A stretch of 64,000 nt of DNA from Perkinsus marinus ATCC 50983 (GCF_000006405.1 NW_003216786.1:36456-100455); one strand, 5' to 3'; shown: positions 1-12,618, counted from the first letter of the stretch. Made by a program: numbers and translations. The notes: a model not told the origin generated them from the letters alone.

Positions 1-1011
1 ATCGTTTTTAGTCCTCAGTCGGTGAGAGATGACACTCGTGGAAAGTCAGCAAAGCTGTAGTGTATTGTGATAATAAATCATTTGTATGATACAAATTGTA
101 TCCTAGTCTGCCAACTCGTTGGTAGGCACCAAGAGCTATGTGAGGATAGCTCTCCAGAGACTGGTGGTTTCAATCCCAACCATCATTATCCATATACGTG
201 ATGTATATGCTGTTGAGTTGGAATGCAATCATATCAAAGGGATACAAGATTCCCCGGCTGGTATTCTCTCAAGCCTGAGTAACTCCCTTCCAAGTTAGAG
301 ACTAGCAAGATTGTGACACTTCAGATAACGATGCTCTCACATCAGATATTCCTGCAGACTGTGTTACAGTGACGACAGTTGCAACATCTACTCAGCATGT
401 TTATATTTTAGAATCTCATCTATTGTCAATCCACCGTTGCCTTCATCCATTGCCTATCACTCTCCGACCACGTTCTATTACCTCGGCCAGAGCCACTCTG
501 TTGGCGACAGACATGTTTCTCCGACGACGACGGATTAATTCGTCGTCGACGAAGTTCGTCGGACGAATCAGTGTATGTTGTTCAGCCACCGCTCGTAACA
601 TCATGTCACTGACATGCCCTTCGCTGATACTCCGCGGCGCTTTCGTGGTTTCAAGATATACCGACGGTTCGTTCCTCGCTGTACTCCGGAGGAACTTCCT
701 CCAGAGTACAACATCGTCTGTACAGGTACAGCGTAACGAAATTAGTCAAACGAACAGTTGTATGGGCGCTAACTGATCTTGGTATACCAGAGAGAACTCA
801 ACCAAGACCGACAGGTAATCTATGAAGCAGATTGACTGCAGTAATGGGGCTACACACGAGGCGTAACACAAAAGAACAACAGTGTGATGAATATCTACCG
901 TGTGAAGATGTAATAAAGTTAGGCTCTCCGATGGGAGAGATCTGTACTGAATGTGAGGGTATGGATGGTCTGATAACCAAATAGGAAAGACTTCAAAGCT
1001 CGAAGGGAGAC
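1..1011. other. No gene recognised
   Basis: I see no open frame here with family resemblance or with a convincing intron chain. The longest frame (about 369-776, plus) is rich in Ser, Thr and Arg and lacks recognisable motifs. The stretch lies downstream of the minus-strand gene that ends at 1012. Confidence 0.4.
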
Positions 1012-2863
1012 TTATTTACGAGGATAGACGAGCCAGTGGAATTCTTCATGTGAACTCTGAATTTCTGGTAGTATCTGAGCAATGACATATCCTCCCTGCA
1101 CAAGAATGGGATGACTGTACGCAGCGCCCTGTGTTTCCCGCACGACTGTACAACTGATGTTCCTCAGCAAGAGCATCTACCATCATCAACGCATGCTTCA
1201 CATTAGACCCGTTCCATACCGCATTTACTATGCGGATCAAATCGGACACGAAGCAACCTGTCACAATGGCATCAGCGGTTGCAAAGACCTATGAAAACCT
1301 ACCAGCAGCGGTGGCTAGGGCTCCCACGATGGCAATCTTCTCCTCATCACACGACGTCAGGTACGCATTCAAGAGGGGTATTCCTGATAAATGTAAGATT
1401 ACTTTGCACGGCGGCAGTTGAGCGGAGGACCTTTTGTAAGAAGCGAGCTAACGCCAGAGAGATCAGGGATGGCCGCCATCATTGGACGGGCCGCGGAGTC
1501 AACGAACGAATTCGATGCGTATGAGGTGACCTGCTGCAACGATCACCCGAGCTTCTACTGATACCCCATCTCCTCACGAGTGCTAAAACGGCCAGCGCTA
1601 CATGGTTGGCAGCACAGCTTCGAACATTTTCCTCGTCCTCTCCAACGGGGCCATCAGAACCTGTGAGGGCCAGAGAGGCTATAATAGATAGGCTTTGACA
1701 GGATCTGACAACATTATGACGAAGGATATAAGACCATCAGGCCGCACCTGAGGACAGCTCCTGCGTTGAACCAAGAAAAGCAGTCGGGAGCAAGCTCGGG
1801 TAGAGCTAGTATGAATCGATCGTAGCATATCCTGAGGCAGTCTGCCACTGTAGCAGTGCCGTCGAGGTTCCAATCGAATATGGAGCTACTTAGCACAACC
1901 TGAAACATCTATACCCGATAGCTGCCCAGTTAAGGGTGGGCTAAGTACAGATGAGCACGTTATACTGTCTTAGCCGAGCCTACTCCAACGATCAGAATGG
2001 ATATTCTTAGACGATGAAGAGCTATAGTCACTATAGTGTAGTGGAGGATGGCGAGAGCAGATGAGGACCACCTTGAGACGCATGAGCGCTTTGGATCGCT
2101 CACTGCCTTTCCTGCAATCCTCCTCGTTCTTGACGAGGAAAGCCTTTGAGTTGACATTTGCGTCGCCATAATTGACAAAACCCGAGAAGAAGTGCCCCCA
2201 AGTGACAATCCAAGACGATGGTGGAGAGTCCAGAGGACACCTACAGTAGTGAATGAGGGAGACCAAGGGACGACACGCATACCTAACGTCCACTGCAAGA
2301 GACACGCTGGCAGCACACATCGCGCGGACTGAGGCTTCAGCACGGAATGCCTCAGAAGAGGTAGCCTCAGGGCTATTTAAATGAGGGTGAAGGTGGGACA
2401 CGGACTGAACCAAGAAGATGGCTAGAGCGGGCCGATCCTGTACTCACCTTAGCAAAGATCTCCCATGCTCTGCAGTAGAGAGGAGCATCGTGCACACTGC
2501 CGATGAGATTGAGGCAGCGATGGAGCATCCTAGCTAGGTTCATGCGGCGTTCTGTGCTTTCCAGGATGCATGCTGTTCCACACGAAGGAGTAGCCCGAGT
2601 GATGGACGAGTTTATGTAAGCCAGGAACTACAAAGAACCACCGAGAGGCCACACTCCAGAGTATCTTCAGCGAGCCTTGTCCCTACCTCATCCGAGCACC
2701 GATGCTCCACCCATCTCGACTGAAGGCTACTGTCGCTCCTCCTCCCACTCCCAGACAGACTCGTGCCGGACGAGGAAGACAGACGGAGACGTTTAGCCGC
2801 TGGAAGTTGGGAGTTTAATTCCATCTCCATTGAGGGCGACGAACACGAATCCGGCGAGAACAT
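1012..2863 (-). CDS. Unrecognised multi-exon protein, possibly a helical-repeat protein
   Basis: Minus-strand gene read from an ATG at 2863 through short GT-AG introns. Exons 2687..2863, 2448..2627, 2283..2404 and one starting at 2240 join in phase; later exons lie around 1900-1715, 1690-1575, 1535-1385, 1380-1300 and 1260-1012 with less certain borders. The N-terminus is Ser-rich with a basic patch (AAKRLRLSSSS) that looks like a nuclear localisation signal. The rest is leucine/alanine-rich and helical in character, with segments such as LNAYLTSCDEEKIAIVG and ALMMVDALAEEHQLY, which would suit a HEAT/ARM-type or karyopherin-like fold, but I recognise no family. The last junction near 1100 is ambiguous, so the C-terminus and stop at 1012 are tentative. 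Confidence 0.5.
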
Positions 2864-3112
2864 GATGCAGCGCAGCAGACCTACCTCGGTTCAATTGACC
2901 ACACTTCAACAAGACACTCCAGTCACAGATGGACACAACTGATGATGATAAAGACGAAGGCGTTCAGGACATGTGTCATGTCGCGGCGACTACGAATGAG
3001 CATTCTTAGTAGCCGCTTTGGGATCCTCTGTATCAGGAAGAGTAATCCCTAGCCGTTTAACAGATCTACAATGATACAAAGTTGACCCTATAGACGACCA
3101 ATCTGATGATGA

Positions 3113-5554
3113 TCACCTGGTAAATTGTCGAGTGCTGTTGCAGTACTTCAGCTTATCCAACTCTGCCTTCAGCTTGTTCTTCTCAGCCCAGCCTTCTCGT
3201 ATGCGCATCTAAACGACAAAAAAGCAATGACCCAGAGAGTACGGCGACAAGTACGTACTATCCTCTTCTGGTAAAATGCCTCCTTCGCCTCGGCTACATC
3301 ACGTAACTTCGCCTCAGTCTGGGAAATCCTCAGCATCCCTATGTACAAAGCAGTGTACCACGAAACACATGCGTACAGAAATAACCCACTTCTCTGATTT
3401 ATGTGCTCATGCTGATTAGCTACTCTAGCAGCATTGATTTTGACCAGATCCTCGTACATCTCCCGTTTTAGTCTTAGCTGCCGTGCAACAAACGCTTCTC
3501 TCGCAGCTTTCTCCCCAGCAGCACTGCGACAAGATGCGACGCTCGCAAGTTCGATACCAACACCCTACTCTTTTCGAGATATTTTTCGCTCATACATCTC
3601 CTTCACCCTCTGGTGGTGCTCCAGCCTCGCCTTAGCCGCTCTTTCTCGAACCTTGTCTATGTCCTCCTCATGCTTGCGGTTCCCTACAAGAACCATACCC
3701 TCCTCTCCCATCATCCATTCCAGCTTTACGGAGTTTGATAGCTTCCCAAGCTTCCTTCCGCAGCCTGTCATTCTTCCCTAAGAAGTGAGCCCAGTCGTCA
3801 CCAAGCGTCACCATAATATGAAGGCTGCTTACTTATAGCTTCCTCATGCCTCTTCTTGGCCTCCTCTCCTAATGCCTGTCGACTTGCTTCAGTCTCTGTT
3901 GCGATCCGCTCCGCCGCCGCCAGCCGTTTGGAGAACTCAATCGATCGTACTGTCGCTGCGTCCGCCAACTGAATTCCGGCAAATGGGCATTGATGATGAA
4001 AGCACTCCTACCATCTGCATGAGGTTGGCCTTATTCTCTTCAATCTGTCTCTGCTTCTCCGCAGACTTCGCTTGCCGTGCTGCCGCCTCAGCGGCTAGCC
4101 GTTCACGCTCTACCCTCATCTTCTCCTTCACCTCCTCCAACTTCTCAGCGAAGGCTTCCGCCTCGGCCTTCCTGCATCACGATACACTCAGTCAATACTC
4201 TGATGATGAGTAGGAGACGATAGCCTACTACTTGATCTCGGCTAAAGCTTGTTTCCGCTCGGCTACTGTGTTTAGCTTACTTTTAATCCTCGATTGTACC
4301 TCAGAGATTGTGCGAGTACTATATAGAGCGCAACGAACAAGTAGCTCTCCTACTTCTTCTCGAAGGCGATCCTTTTCCTCTAGATTCCTCCGTAACAACT
4401 CTTCTCGTTGTTTCTTCTTCTGATCCATCACAGCCTGGCGAGCCTACTCAAAACCAACTATTAGCGCCCTTGTTCCATCTATTAGGTCAAACTACGGCTT
4501 TCGAGATTATATCAATTTAACCGACACCCGAATAAGATCAATCTCAAGCTGTATGGCCTTCATATCCTGGACAGAGGAGAGAGAGGCTCATCGGAAGAGT
4601 CACCTCCTTGAGCTTTTGACGGTCTTCTTTAAGCGTTCTCAGCTTCTTGGCAAACTTCGCTTCCTGTGCTTGCCTTGCCGCAGCCAACTGCTTCTTGGCG
4701 AGCTCACTCGTGATCATGCCTAGTATTTCAGACTTCAATTCCTCCCCTGCAGCAAAGACGATACGTGTTATCCTCTCCGATACGGCCTTTATGTAGTATT
4801 ATCTCACTTGTTCGTTCGACTTGTTCTCTTTGTCGAGCTATCGCTGGGTCCTCTTCCTCGTCCTCACCTCGTGTTCTCGAACCTCCAGCAGCAGATTTCG
4901 ATTCTCGATATGCTCGCAAAGCCCGTGGAGAGGTACGAACTGACAATCGAGTCATACAATTCCGAGAATCACGACGAAGATGCAAGTTCATCAGCTACTC
5001 GGCCAGCCAAGCCTTACTCGACTGCTCTTGCTGGTACTCTTGAAGGCTTCTATATTCAGCAAGCTCTTCAGCAGTGACATGCTCTCTCTCGGCCAGAACC
5101 AACTCAGTGTAGTGATCTCTCTTGGCGGCCATTAACTACCCAATGAGGAACACTACAATTAGAGAGCACAGCTCTATGTGATCATACCTGGGTCCATAGA
5201 TCAGCTACTTCAGGGTCTCCACTTCGTAAGGCCCGGCTAGGCAGCTGCTGACTCGCCGCCTGATGGGAGAAGGGAATACGTATGGTTAGAAACTGGCCTA
5301 CCTTATCCAGCATCTCTCGAGTGATACCGAGTTTATCGACGACAAGACGAGTACGAGGAGAACTGATAGACGTGTGGAGGAGGGGAATTTGCAAGGCGTA
5401 ACTTCACCTCAAGTCCACGGGCATTTCCATCTCATCGTTGGAAGGACTGACGGAACACTTAGCTGAAAGCAGGAAGGAAGTATGGGCCTAGGCATAACAG
5501 CGTTGACGTACCATTCATAGGGGAGGAGGTGGACTGTATAGGAGAAGATGGCAT
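3113..5554 (-). CDS. Long coiled-coil protein, 17 exons, possibly axonemal or cytoskeletal
   Basis: Seventeen exons join in phase into one 529-residue protein: 5512..5554, 5408..5462, 5302..5362, 5188..5259, 5018..5135, 4808..4939, 4604..4746, 4528..4566, 4354..4443, 4232..4299, 4012..4171, 3833..3968, 3730..3777, 3569..3683, 3390..3523, 3259..3338 and 3113..3208. Introns are 37-84 nt with GT-AG ends. After a Ser/Pro-rich first 50 residues, nearly all the protein is Glu/Lys/Arg/Ala-rich heptad-like sequence (for example QKKKQREELLRRNLEEKDR and KMRVERERLAAEAAARQAK), so a continuous coiled coil. Length and composition resemble TPH-domain axonemal proteins (MNS1, CFAP45, CFAP53 families), and CEP19 elsewhere in the window shows a centriolar/ciliary gene set, but no diagnostic motif allows a firm name. 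Alternative: any coiled-coil scaffold. Confidence 0.8.
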
Positions 5555-5974
5555 TGAATAGATAATAACATCAGTGCTGTGACGAATCAAGTATTAGAAA
5601 ACTCAGTTCTTCGTGCGTTACTGCGGAATAGATAGATTGGGGCGAGCGCTAATTAAAATGCTCTGTTGGTCTGTCTAAAGATTCTACTTATCGCCCGCAA
5701 TGCATATCAATGATGCCACTGTTAAAAAGGCTTCAACTTATTGATTCATACAAGTTGTATTCGACCCCTACACTGTAGGCTCAAAACACCCGAGAGTACT
5801 AACGCGACACCAGCATAAGTGAACAACACATTAAGTTGCATGATAAGTCATTGAGGATTGATGTCAAAGTGATTTAAATCATCAGAATTCACATGCTTCG
5901 CAGCTAGACTCGCCAAGGAGGAAAAGCTGAGAGGAAAAACAGCGCTCACCACGGAAGCACATCACGACATGTCC

Positions 5975-8280
5975 TCAAGAGGATTGCCTTACCACTGCCT
6001 CGACAGGAGCCGTTATCTCATCCGACGCCTCCTTTCCACAGGCTTCCATAATGCAGTGATGCACAGTTGTAGTGACCTCTATTCCTGGCTCAATCAAACC
6101 GAACATTTGGAATAGAACAGTATTCTCTTGAACGCTCATCGTAGTGCTGCCATCCATATCCATAGCAGCATAGGTGGGCGCATAGAAATCGGTACAAGCC
6201 GGTAAACAGAGAGTCGAAGCGCCCCTCAGGACCCATTTTCGGCAGTATCCAGTGAGAGACTGCGATAGACCAACGAGGGAGCTCTCAACGGGGCAAGCAT
6301 CCCCAGACGAAGAACCACACTCAACTATCCCAACCGTCCATTCGGGGAAGGCGGCACTCTGGCAAATAGGATTACCAGCCAGACCGAGGTATTCCAGATG
6401 CTGTAGTTGCTGGAGGGAATCGAAGGGCAGTTCCTGGATTTGGGAGAGCTCAAACTGGAAGGAGCGAATCGAGGGCAACAGCTCGTTCACATCATCAGGC
6501 ACGACCGACAGACGCGTTGCTGTTGCAACGAGAACCTCTAGGGAATTCAGTTTTCCCAAGCTGAGGGTCTGTATAGGAACCGCTACCAAACTGAGCACTA
6601 CGAGGCTTCCAAACTTAGAGACAGTATCGAGGAGTGTCTGAGGTTCATTAGTGCATGATGTGGGTGGAGTTGGGGTATTGTCAGATATCATCAGATACTC
6701 CATCCTGTTGTAGAGCGATAGGCGGGGCATATCATCCTGTACACATTCTTCTTGTAGATAAACTGATGCCATCCGACAGTCACATGAATCCGAATCCAAA
6801 ATAGGGTAAATCGGGAGCAGACACTCCTTATCAAACCTAGGAATAACCTCACTGCAGTAGTCACCCTTGAACTGGGTCATTGTGACGTATATGAAGCCAC
6901 CAAGACCAACGACCCACATGGTGAAGGCGATAATGTAGCAGCGGAGACGACTCCTCCTCGGAGCACGAGTGAGCTCAGGGCGTTTGGCGATCTCTAGAAG
7001 GTATCGATCAACACCAACTATATTATCCAATGAAAGCACAGCGGGCACGAGACTTGATAAAAATGTGGTGAAAGTGGTAAATTGCAAAGTATGCCATGTA
7101 CCAACCTGGATGATGTGTCCAGATATGATTAGATAGGCAGCAGTAAAGCTGAAGGCGGCCATAACGTCGAATAAAGAGGCCCAAACCCTGTTGTTGAGTA
7201 TTAGAGTTGTTGGACCAACCAACATGACCAACATTATCAGAGTGGCCTGTGTCATGATCGCTACCCGATCTGCCACAGGCGTCTGCTGCCCTGTAATAGA
7301 ACGCCCCCCTTGCTCAAGGAGACGGACTATCTGTAATATGGTATCCAGGATCTGTACGGTAAAATAACCTTGCCAAAACCACTCGCCTGTCATTTCTAGG
7401 TTGCTTCTAAAGGTGGTGAACATGCAGATGATGCGCCTCCTGATGGTGCATTCTGACGGGTTCTGACATTCCTGGGTGTCTCTACATTCGTTCCTTATTT
7501 TGTATAGTTTTTCTTTGTCGCTTAAGAGCAGTGTTTTGATCACCACTACTGCTCGGAGGAGTGCGAGCAACCCGATGAGGCCGAGAATGAGAGACTCAAC
7601 CACGGCGGTAGCGGTGACCTCATAACGTGTACGTTGAGGATTTGTGAGGGTCTCTGGGGCAAGAGTGTCTAGCTCCTCAGCCGTGGGGGGTACAGGTACA
7701 ATGAACTGAGCATAGCACTGGATACCACAGACGAATGCTAGGAGCATCTGCAACGACCAGGACCGAGTCAGCACTACAAAAGGCACGTGAATGCCCGAGG
7801 AGGCCTACCAGTAGGAATAGGAGGCCAATCCTATAGGCAGTGTTGTACTTATCAACCAACACTACAGCAATATACTGCAATGTCGATTGCCGAGCAGCGA
7901 CACGACGAGGACCCTAATATAAGGTATCACCTCTGAGACTGATAACCATAGAGGCTTACTCGTATTGCCATACTTTTGCGTTTCGAGGTCTTGGCCATAA
8001 CCTCTGTGGCGGTATCAATCGCCCCCTCAGTAGTGCCATCACCCTCTACGGCTCCTACTGCCGCTGCTGGTTCAACAGGCAGACCTTCTTCCATCTTCAC
8101 TCGGGACTCCCTCTTTTCCTTACTATCCACCACCAGGGCATCATCCGATCCAAGTGGCTCAGGGGACTGGATAGGATGACTCAGCTCAGAGGTCTCACCC
8201 TGCTGCCCGGGCAAGGCCGAGGAGGCTTCGCGCAGAGAGCTATCATCCCTAACCGATTCGTGTTCATAGCATTTCCGCAT
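5975..8280 (-). CDS. Multi-pass membrane protein with leucine-rich ectodomain
   Basis: Three exons are clear: about 7960..8280, 7809..7913 and 5975..7747, with phase-0 introns of 46 and 61 nt. The N-terminal part is acidic and Ser/Glu-rich (cytoplasmic in character), followed by a hydrophobic stretch ending near CYAQF and then at least five membrane segments, for example SLILGLIGLLALLRAVVVI, AAFSFTAAYLIISG and IIAFTMWVVGLGGFIYVTM. The C-terminal 300 residues contain many Cys (DSDSCDCRM, GECG-like clusters) and a short run of leucine-rich-repeat sequence (LEVLVATATRLSVVPDD, HLEYLGLAGNPIC). Such LRR-plus-membrane proteins are common lineage-specific surface proteins in protists; the ligand is unknown. 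A good GTAAGG donor near 5989 may splice to a further exon ending about 5880, replacing the last few residues. The start is uncertain: 8280 is the first ATG in a frame that opens further upstream. Confidence 0.65.
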
Positions 8281-8600
8281 TGCTGTAGACGAACAACCGG
8301 AGGAATATATGGACAAAAAGCTACAGAAACGCGAAAATATGCGCGAGATGTTCCTACCACCCAGTTCAGAGTCCCTCGAGTACTGTTGTTGCCAGGTCTA
8401 GTGGTCTATCGCCCTCAAATACAACTATTGAACCACCCGTCCTGCTCGAAGAGGCGGTGGACGTCTCACTGGGCGAGCGCTTCTGACTTGCGAATTGTTG
8501 CATTGTTCGAAGTCGGTGGAGTTCCTTCTGTACAGTGAGCGGTCGATGAGTAGGGTAATTTCTTGTCAGCAGTGGTTTCTATAATACAGGCTATGTTAGA

Positions 8601-9790
8601 AAATGACGTCCATGGTGAACATCCCGAGCGACGACGACGACCCGGCATACAGGTAGTAGGGATAAGGGCAGTTTGGGTGGTGCCCTACAACATCCTCGAC
8701 GGATTGAAGGGCATGTATATGGAACCTACCTCAGTGAAGTTCCAGATACAAAATGCCCAAGTTGATCGTCAAGGTTGAAGGCAGAGGCAATGGAACCACG
8801 ACTAACATTGTAAATATGGTCGACGTGGCACGAGTACGGACCCACTCAGAATCTTCTTGGGTCAACAGCGACGTATTCAGGCCCTTAAAAGGCGTGGTAT
8901 CAGTTCTGAGAAGGAACATTATAAGCATGAGAAGGATAGTGCAGGGGAGGAGGGTAGTGGTACCGATAAGAAGAGTAGAAGCAGCAGCAGCAGCAGGAAG
9001 AAGAAAAAGCACTCTATTGGCGACGATGGATCTCCTTAGGGCAGTAGGGGACTTTGTTATTCTCTTACTGGTGGTCATCTTGTCACTGGTGACGGTGATG
9101 CTGTGGATAACAAAGCGGACCACAACACTCAACAGGAAATGGACTTGGCCCCACTCACTCGGTTATGTCTGGTGATGACTTCCTACAAGAGCTTCGACTA
9201 TTGCAGATCTCTTGGAGGTTCTCTCACGTTACTCGATTCTATGTGGCTCTTGAGGGAGAGGGTGGCGGTTACTGACAGTCGTCAGTGAAGGAGAAGGATG
9301 GTCTTCGCAAGGATACTTTTGAGTGGTGTATTCCCTGCACCCTGACCTAGCGAGAATAGCACACTATCCGTACATTCTCAAGGAGCTCTCCTATGAAGGA
9401 AACAGCAATAGGAAAGGCTTGTGAGTGCTGCAGGTTGGTATGGTTGTTGTTTCGTTGGTGGTGCTGGAATCCCCTTACCCCGGAGTGCAGCTGCTCCCTT
9501 CCTTGACTGGCTGCGCACAGCAGAAGATGATAATAGCAGTAGTAGTGATGAGGATAGTGACGATGAGGAGGATTACGTTATTACCGATAAGCCCGAGTCC
9601 AAGCAGTCTAGCAGCAAGGTGAGACATCATGGACATGACCAGCAATGCCGTCGTTATCCTGCAGTAGTGCTAGAAGTGTATTCCATTTCATCACGATATG
9701 TTGAGTTTATTCTACCTAATATCGGTATGAGAGTCCTTGGGGGCTCGGCTGGTAGTGTCGACTGTGTGGTTTGGTCAGTAGTACGAAAGT
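8601..9790 (+). CDS. Ser/Lys- and acid-rich protein, exon structure unresolved
   Basis: Between the membrane-protein gene and U2AF there are exon-like pieces on the plus strand that I could not join into one model. One starts with an ATG near 8602 followed by an acidic run ([10 protein letters not shown]) and a GT donor. Another, about 8854-9036, reads [20 protein letters not shown] then a Ser/Lys-rich tail typical of splicing-associated proteins. A further one, about 9440-9620, contains [20 protein letters not shown] and ends at a donor after [10 protein letters not shown]. Low-complexity Ser, Asp/Glu and Lys composition suggests a nuclear RNA-processing factor, but no domain is recognised. 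It could also be two genes. Confidence 0.35.
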
Positions 9791-9850
9791 GAAGGGTATC
9801 GCTGTAGTGTGTTAATGGTCATCATTGTAGTTGGCAAGAATCTTCCATTT

Positions 9851-10427
9851 ATGGGAAGTCAGTCGAGGTCTCGTTCCAGAGATCGATCGTCTCGGCGTCG
9901 TGGTGGTGGTGGCAGGGATCGTGGCGACCAGGATAGAGGTGATGTAGTTTCTCGGTCGTTTCGGGCGGCATCGGTTCTATTGTGATAGTTGTGTTTGCTG
10001 TTAGATCGGTCTCGATCCCGTGGTCGGTCTCGGCGGGAGAGGAGACGGTCGAGGTCTCGAGATCGCAGTAAAAGGTCCAGACGTGAGTCGCCGGAAGCAG
10101 CGGCTAGCGTTTTCAGTAAGGAAATCTTCACAGTGCATGAATATGGGAGTTGCACATCATACAGGTGCAGCGCCTCCTGCACCGAGACCACAAGGGGAAG
10201 GAGTCTCGGCTACTGCAATGGGGAGGGTATGGTTCGGAGGTGATGGATGGTTGGTTAGTATTGGGTTGCCAGGTCAAAGGTGATGCATCGGAAAGGAGGT
10301 TAACGGTGAAGAATATCCGTCAGAGGGACTCTAGTCAGCAGTCGGTGATGGACTTCTTCAAGGGAGCACTATTTGCCGTTACTGGCAATGGAGGGAAGAC
10401 TACGCCACTCCATCCAGTACTACCACC

Positions 10428-10515
<88 letters not shown>

Positions 10516-12187
10516 GGTGATGCTCGTGCTGTTGATTACGGCTTTCGTCAGGTAGTGTCTGTGTTCTTCCTCATCTCGGATGGTCACAGTCGTACAGCTC
10601 TCGTGGAGTTCCGAACGCCTATTGCAGCCACAGTCGCTATGAGACTCAATGGTAGTACTACTACCAGAAACAGTACTGATGGTGATGACAGATCGTGTTA
10701 GGTATCGACTTAGATGGTCGTAAATTAGCGATAACGAGGCCCCACGGCTACAACAAGGAGGACCCATCCAAGAGCATCACCGCTGAGGACATACAAAAGG
10801 TTACTATCGAGGAACTGTGTGGTAGTATAAAGGCCATAGATGACGGAGGCAATGATGGTGTATTCAGGAGGGTCCTCTACTAAGAAGACTGCTCCAGGGT
10901 CTAACCTACAATTAGGGATATACCATCTCCCACCGGTAATGCATCCACGATGACGTTTGCCTTGATTTCATCGTAGGTGATGACGGAGACCTATTTGAGG
11001 GACCTATTGGAACAGTTTGGTGCTCTCACTATGGTCAGCCTCATCAGAGATAAGACAACGGGCTTAAGCAAGGGCTATGGTTTCTGTCAATTCGAAGGTC
11101 ATAACTCGCGTCTATTGTGGTGATCAGGTTGTTGTTTCCTCAGATCCGAATGATGCGGATAGATGCCTATATGCCCTTGACCAGTTCGTTTTGGGTAACT
11201 ATAGCCTCAGTGTGACCAGACTCGTTCCAGATGCACAGCAAGGAGGAGTAGGCCTGCGGGGTTGAGAAGTTGTTTGATATTCCTCTGTCGTTAGGCTGCG
11301 GGGATAGGAGGCGCTGGTGTAGGCCCGGCGACCAACCTGGCTGATGGCTCATCGGGGGTAGCAGTCGTGAGGGCTTCCTAGAGAGAGTGCATTCATCGGA
11401 AAGCAGGTTCAGTCTATGACGGCTCGAGTGCTGGCCAACCCAGCTCTGGCGGCTCAGCTGAAGGCTGGGCGAGAGATAGGGTCGACTCCTAGCACAGTAG
11501 TACAACTTCTTAATGCTGTTTATATAGAGGACCTGATGTCGGAGACTGGTAATGATGCAGAGACACAGATTGGTTCGTTGTAATGCCCGTCCTCAGAGGT
11601 AAAGTCAATTGAAGATGAGATACGTGAGGAGGCCCAGAGGCACGGAACTGTGTTGGAGGTCCGAGTTCCACGGGTAAGAGAGTCAGCGTTAGCGTTGAGT
11701 AGTGAGGGCATGCGTACTGTTCCTCAGCCATCGGCGAGTCTAACACCATATGCCAATGGCGTTGGGAAGATCTTCGTGCAGTTTGCGGATATCACAGCAG
11801 CTAGGAAGTTTCAAGCTACGAACAATGGGAGGAAGTTTGACGATCGAGTCATGTGTGCAGCATTCTACCCAACTGACAGGTGATAGGATCGAACCTGCGC
11901 CTGCTACGGGAACTGTAACGACCTTCGTAGAGCGCCCGTATCAGGTATAAAATGGGTAAGTACACCCTGTACAACGTAGAGAGTATGACAATGGCAGTCA
12001 GACCAGTCCAGGCCCCACCACCTAAGCCTCCACCACCTACTGCTGGTATGTATCTTCTTATACAGTTCCCAGTATAGATGTCTTACTCGTAGGGTCGGGT
12101 CCGATGACCATTGGAGAGGAGGAGGAAGAGGAAGGTGGCAGTGAACACAAGACTGGAGCGGAGGCGGCGTCTGGTGGTAGGCTGTGA
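9851..12187 (+). CDS. U2AF2: Splicing factor U2AF large subunit (U2AF65-like)
   Basis: Binds the 3' splice-site polypyrimidine tract in the nucleus. Exons that join in phase: 9851..9938, 10005..10115, 10165..10226, 10273..10651, 10702..10857, 10916..10935, 10977..11097, 11144..11247, 11295..11357, 11407..11548, 11597..11673, 11728..11879, then two further exons near 12002-12047 and 12107-12187. Domain order matches the family: an N-terminal RS region (RSRSRGRSRRERRRSRSRDR), RRM1 (starts ERRLTVKNI, helix VMDFFKG, strand ALVEFRTPIAA, end KLAITRPHGYNKEDP), RRM2 (GIYHLPPVMTETYLRDLLEQ, RNP1 GLSKGYGFCQFE), an Ala-rich linker, and a C-terminal UHM (IEDEIREEAQRHGTVLEV, VGKIFVQFADITAARKF, GRKFDDRVMCAAFYP). 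A Pro-rich and Glu-rich tail follows, with an uncertain junction at 11880-12001. RRM1 contains an in-frame run of 29 Tyr codons between helix 1 and strand 2. Confidence 0.9.
10429..10515 (+). repeat. (TAC)29 microsatellite, read as poly-tyrosine
   Basis: Twenty-nine uninterrupted TAC triplets lie in the RRM1 exon of the U2AF gene and are in the RRM frame, giving 29 Tyr. The array contains no GT or AG, so it cannot itself hold splice sites, and the frame continues on both sides with recognisable RRM sequence. On the other strand it would read poly-Val in an accidental frame. Confidence 0.97.
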
Positions 12188-12618
12188 TGCCGTTGCAACT
12201 TGGTGCAGTTTTGGCTTTGGGCAGGTGCTCTTGTGAAGGAGGGAGCCCCAGATAAGGTTGATAATAACGACGATTGTGAGGTTGTCGACTAACGTGATTG
12301 ATACAGTTTCACTTTCCCCTCCACTAGAAGGTTTTTTGTGTTCTCTAGCTTCCCGACACACTGCTGCTGGAGCAAACATAGGCTGTCGTCTGGTCTTGCT
12401 GAGTACTGTTTTCATGTGTTGTGAGCATATCCTTCAGCGAGTATCAGGTGTGTGCTGCGCCCGTAGGATCTCCTAGTGGGGGCGTTGGATTGGAATAGCT
12501 CCTATTTTGACTCCGAGATCTAGGCGCCCTGTCCCTCTCCAGTTTGTGTTGTGATGATATTGTTTCCTACCTCCACTGCCTAGGCGTATAGGTTTTTTGT
12601 TATCCTTCCGTTTCAACA

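Noticed and set aside
108-190. tRNA-like stretch with a GGTTTCAATCC T-loop-like sequence
   Set aside because: I could not pair an acceptor stem or an anticodon arm; only the T-loop resembles a tRNA.
6252-6641. Plus-strand 129-residue frame
   Set aside because: Lies entirely antisense to the large exon of the membrane/LRR gene and has no motif.
10420-10767. Minus-strand frame with a long poly-valine run
   Set aside because: It is the antisense reading of the TAC repeat within a well-supported plus-strand RRM exon.
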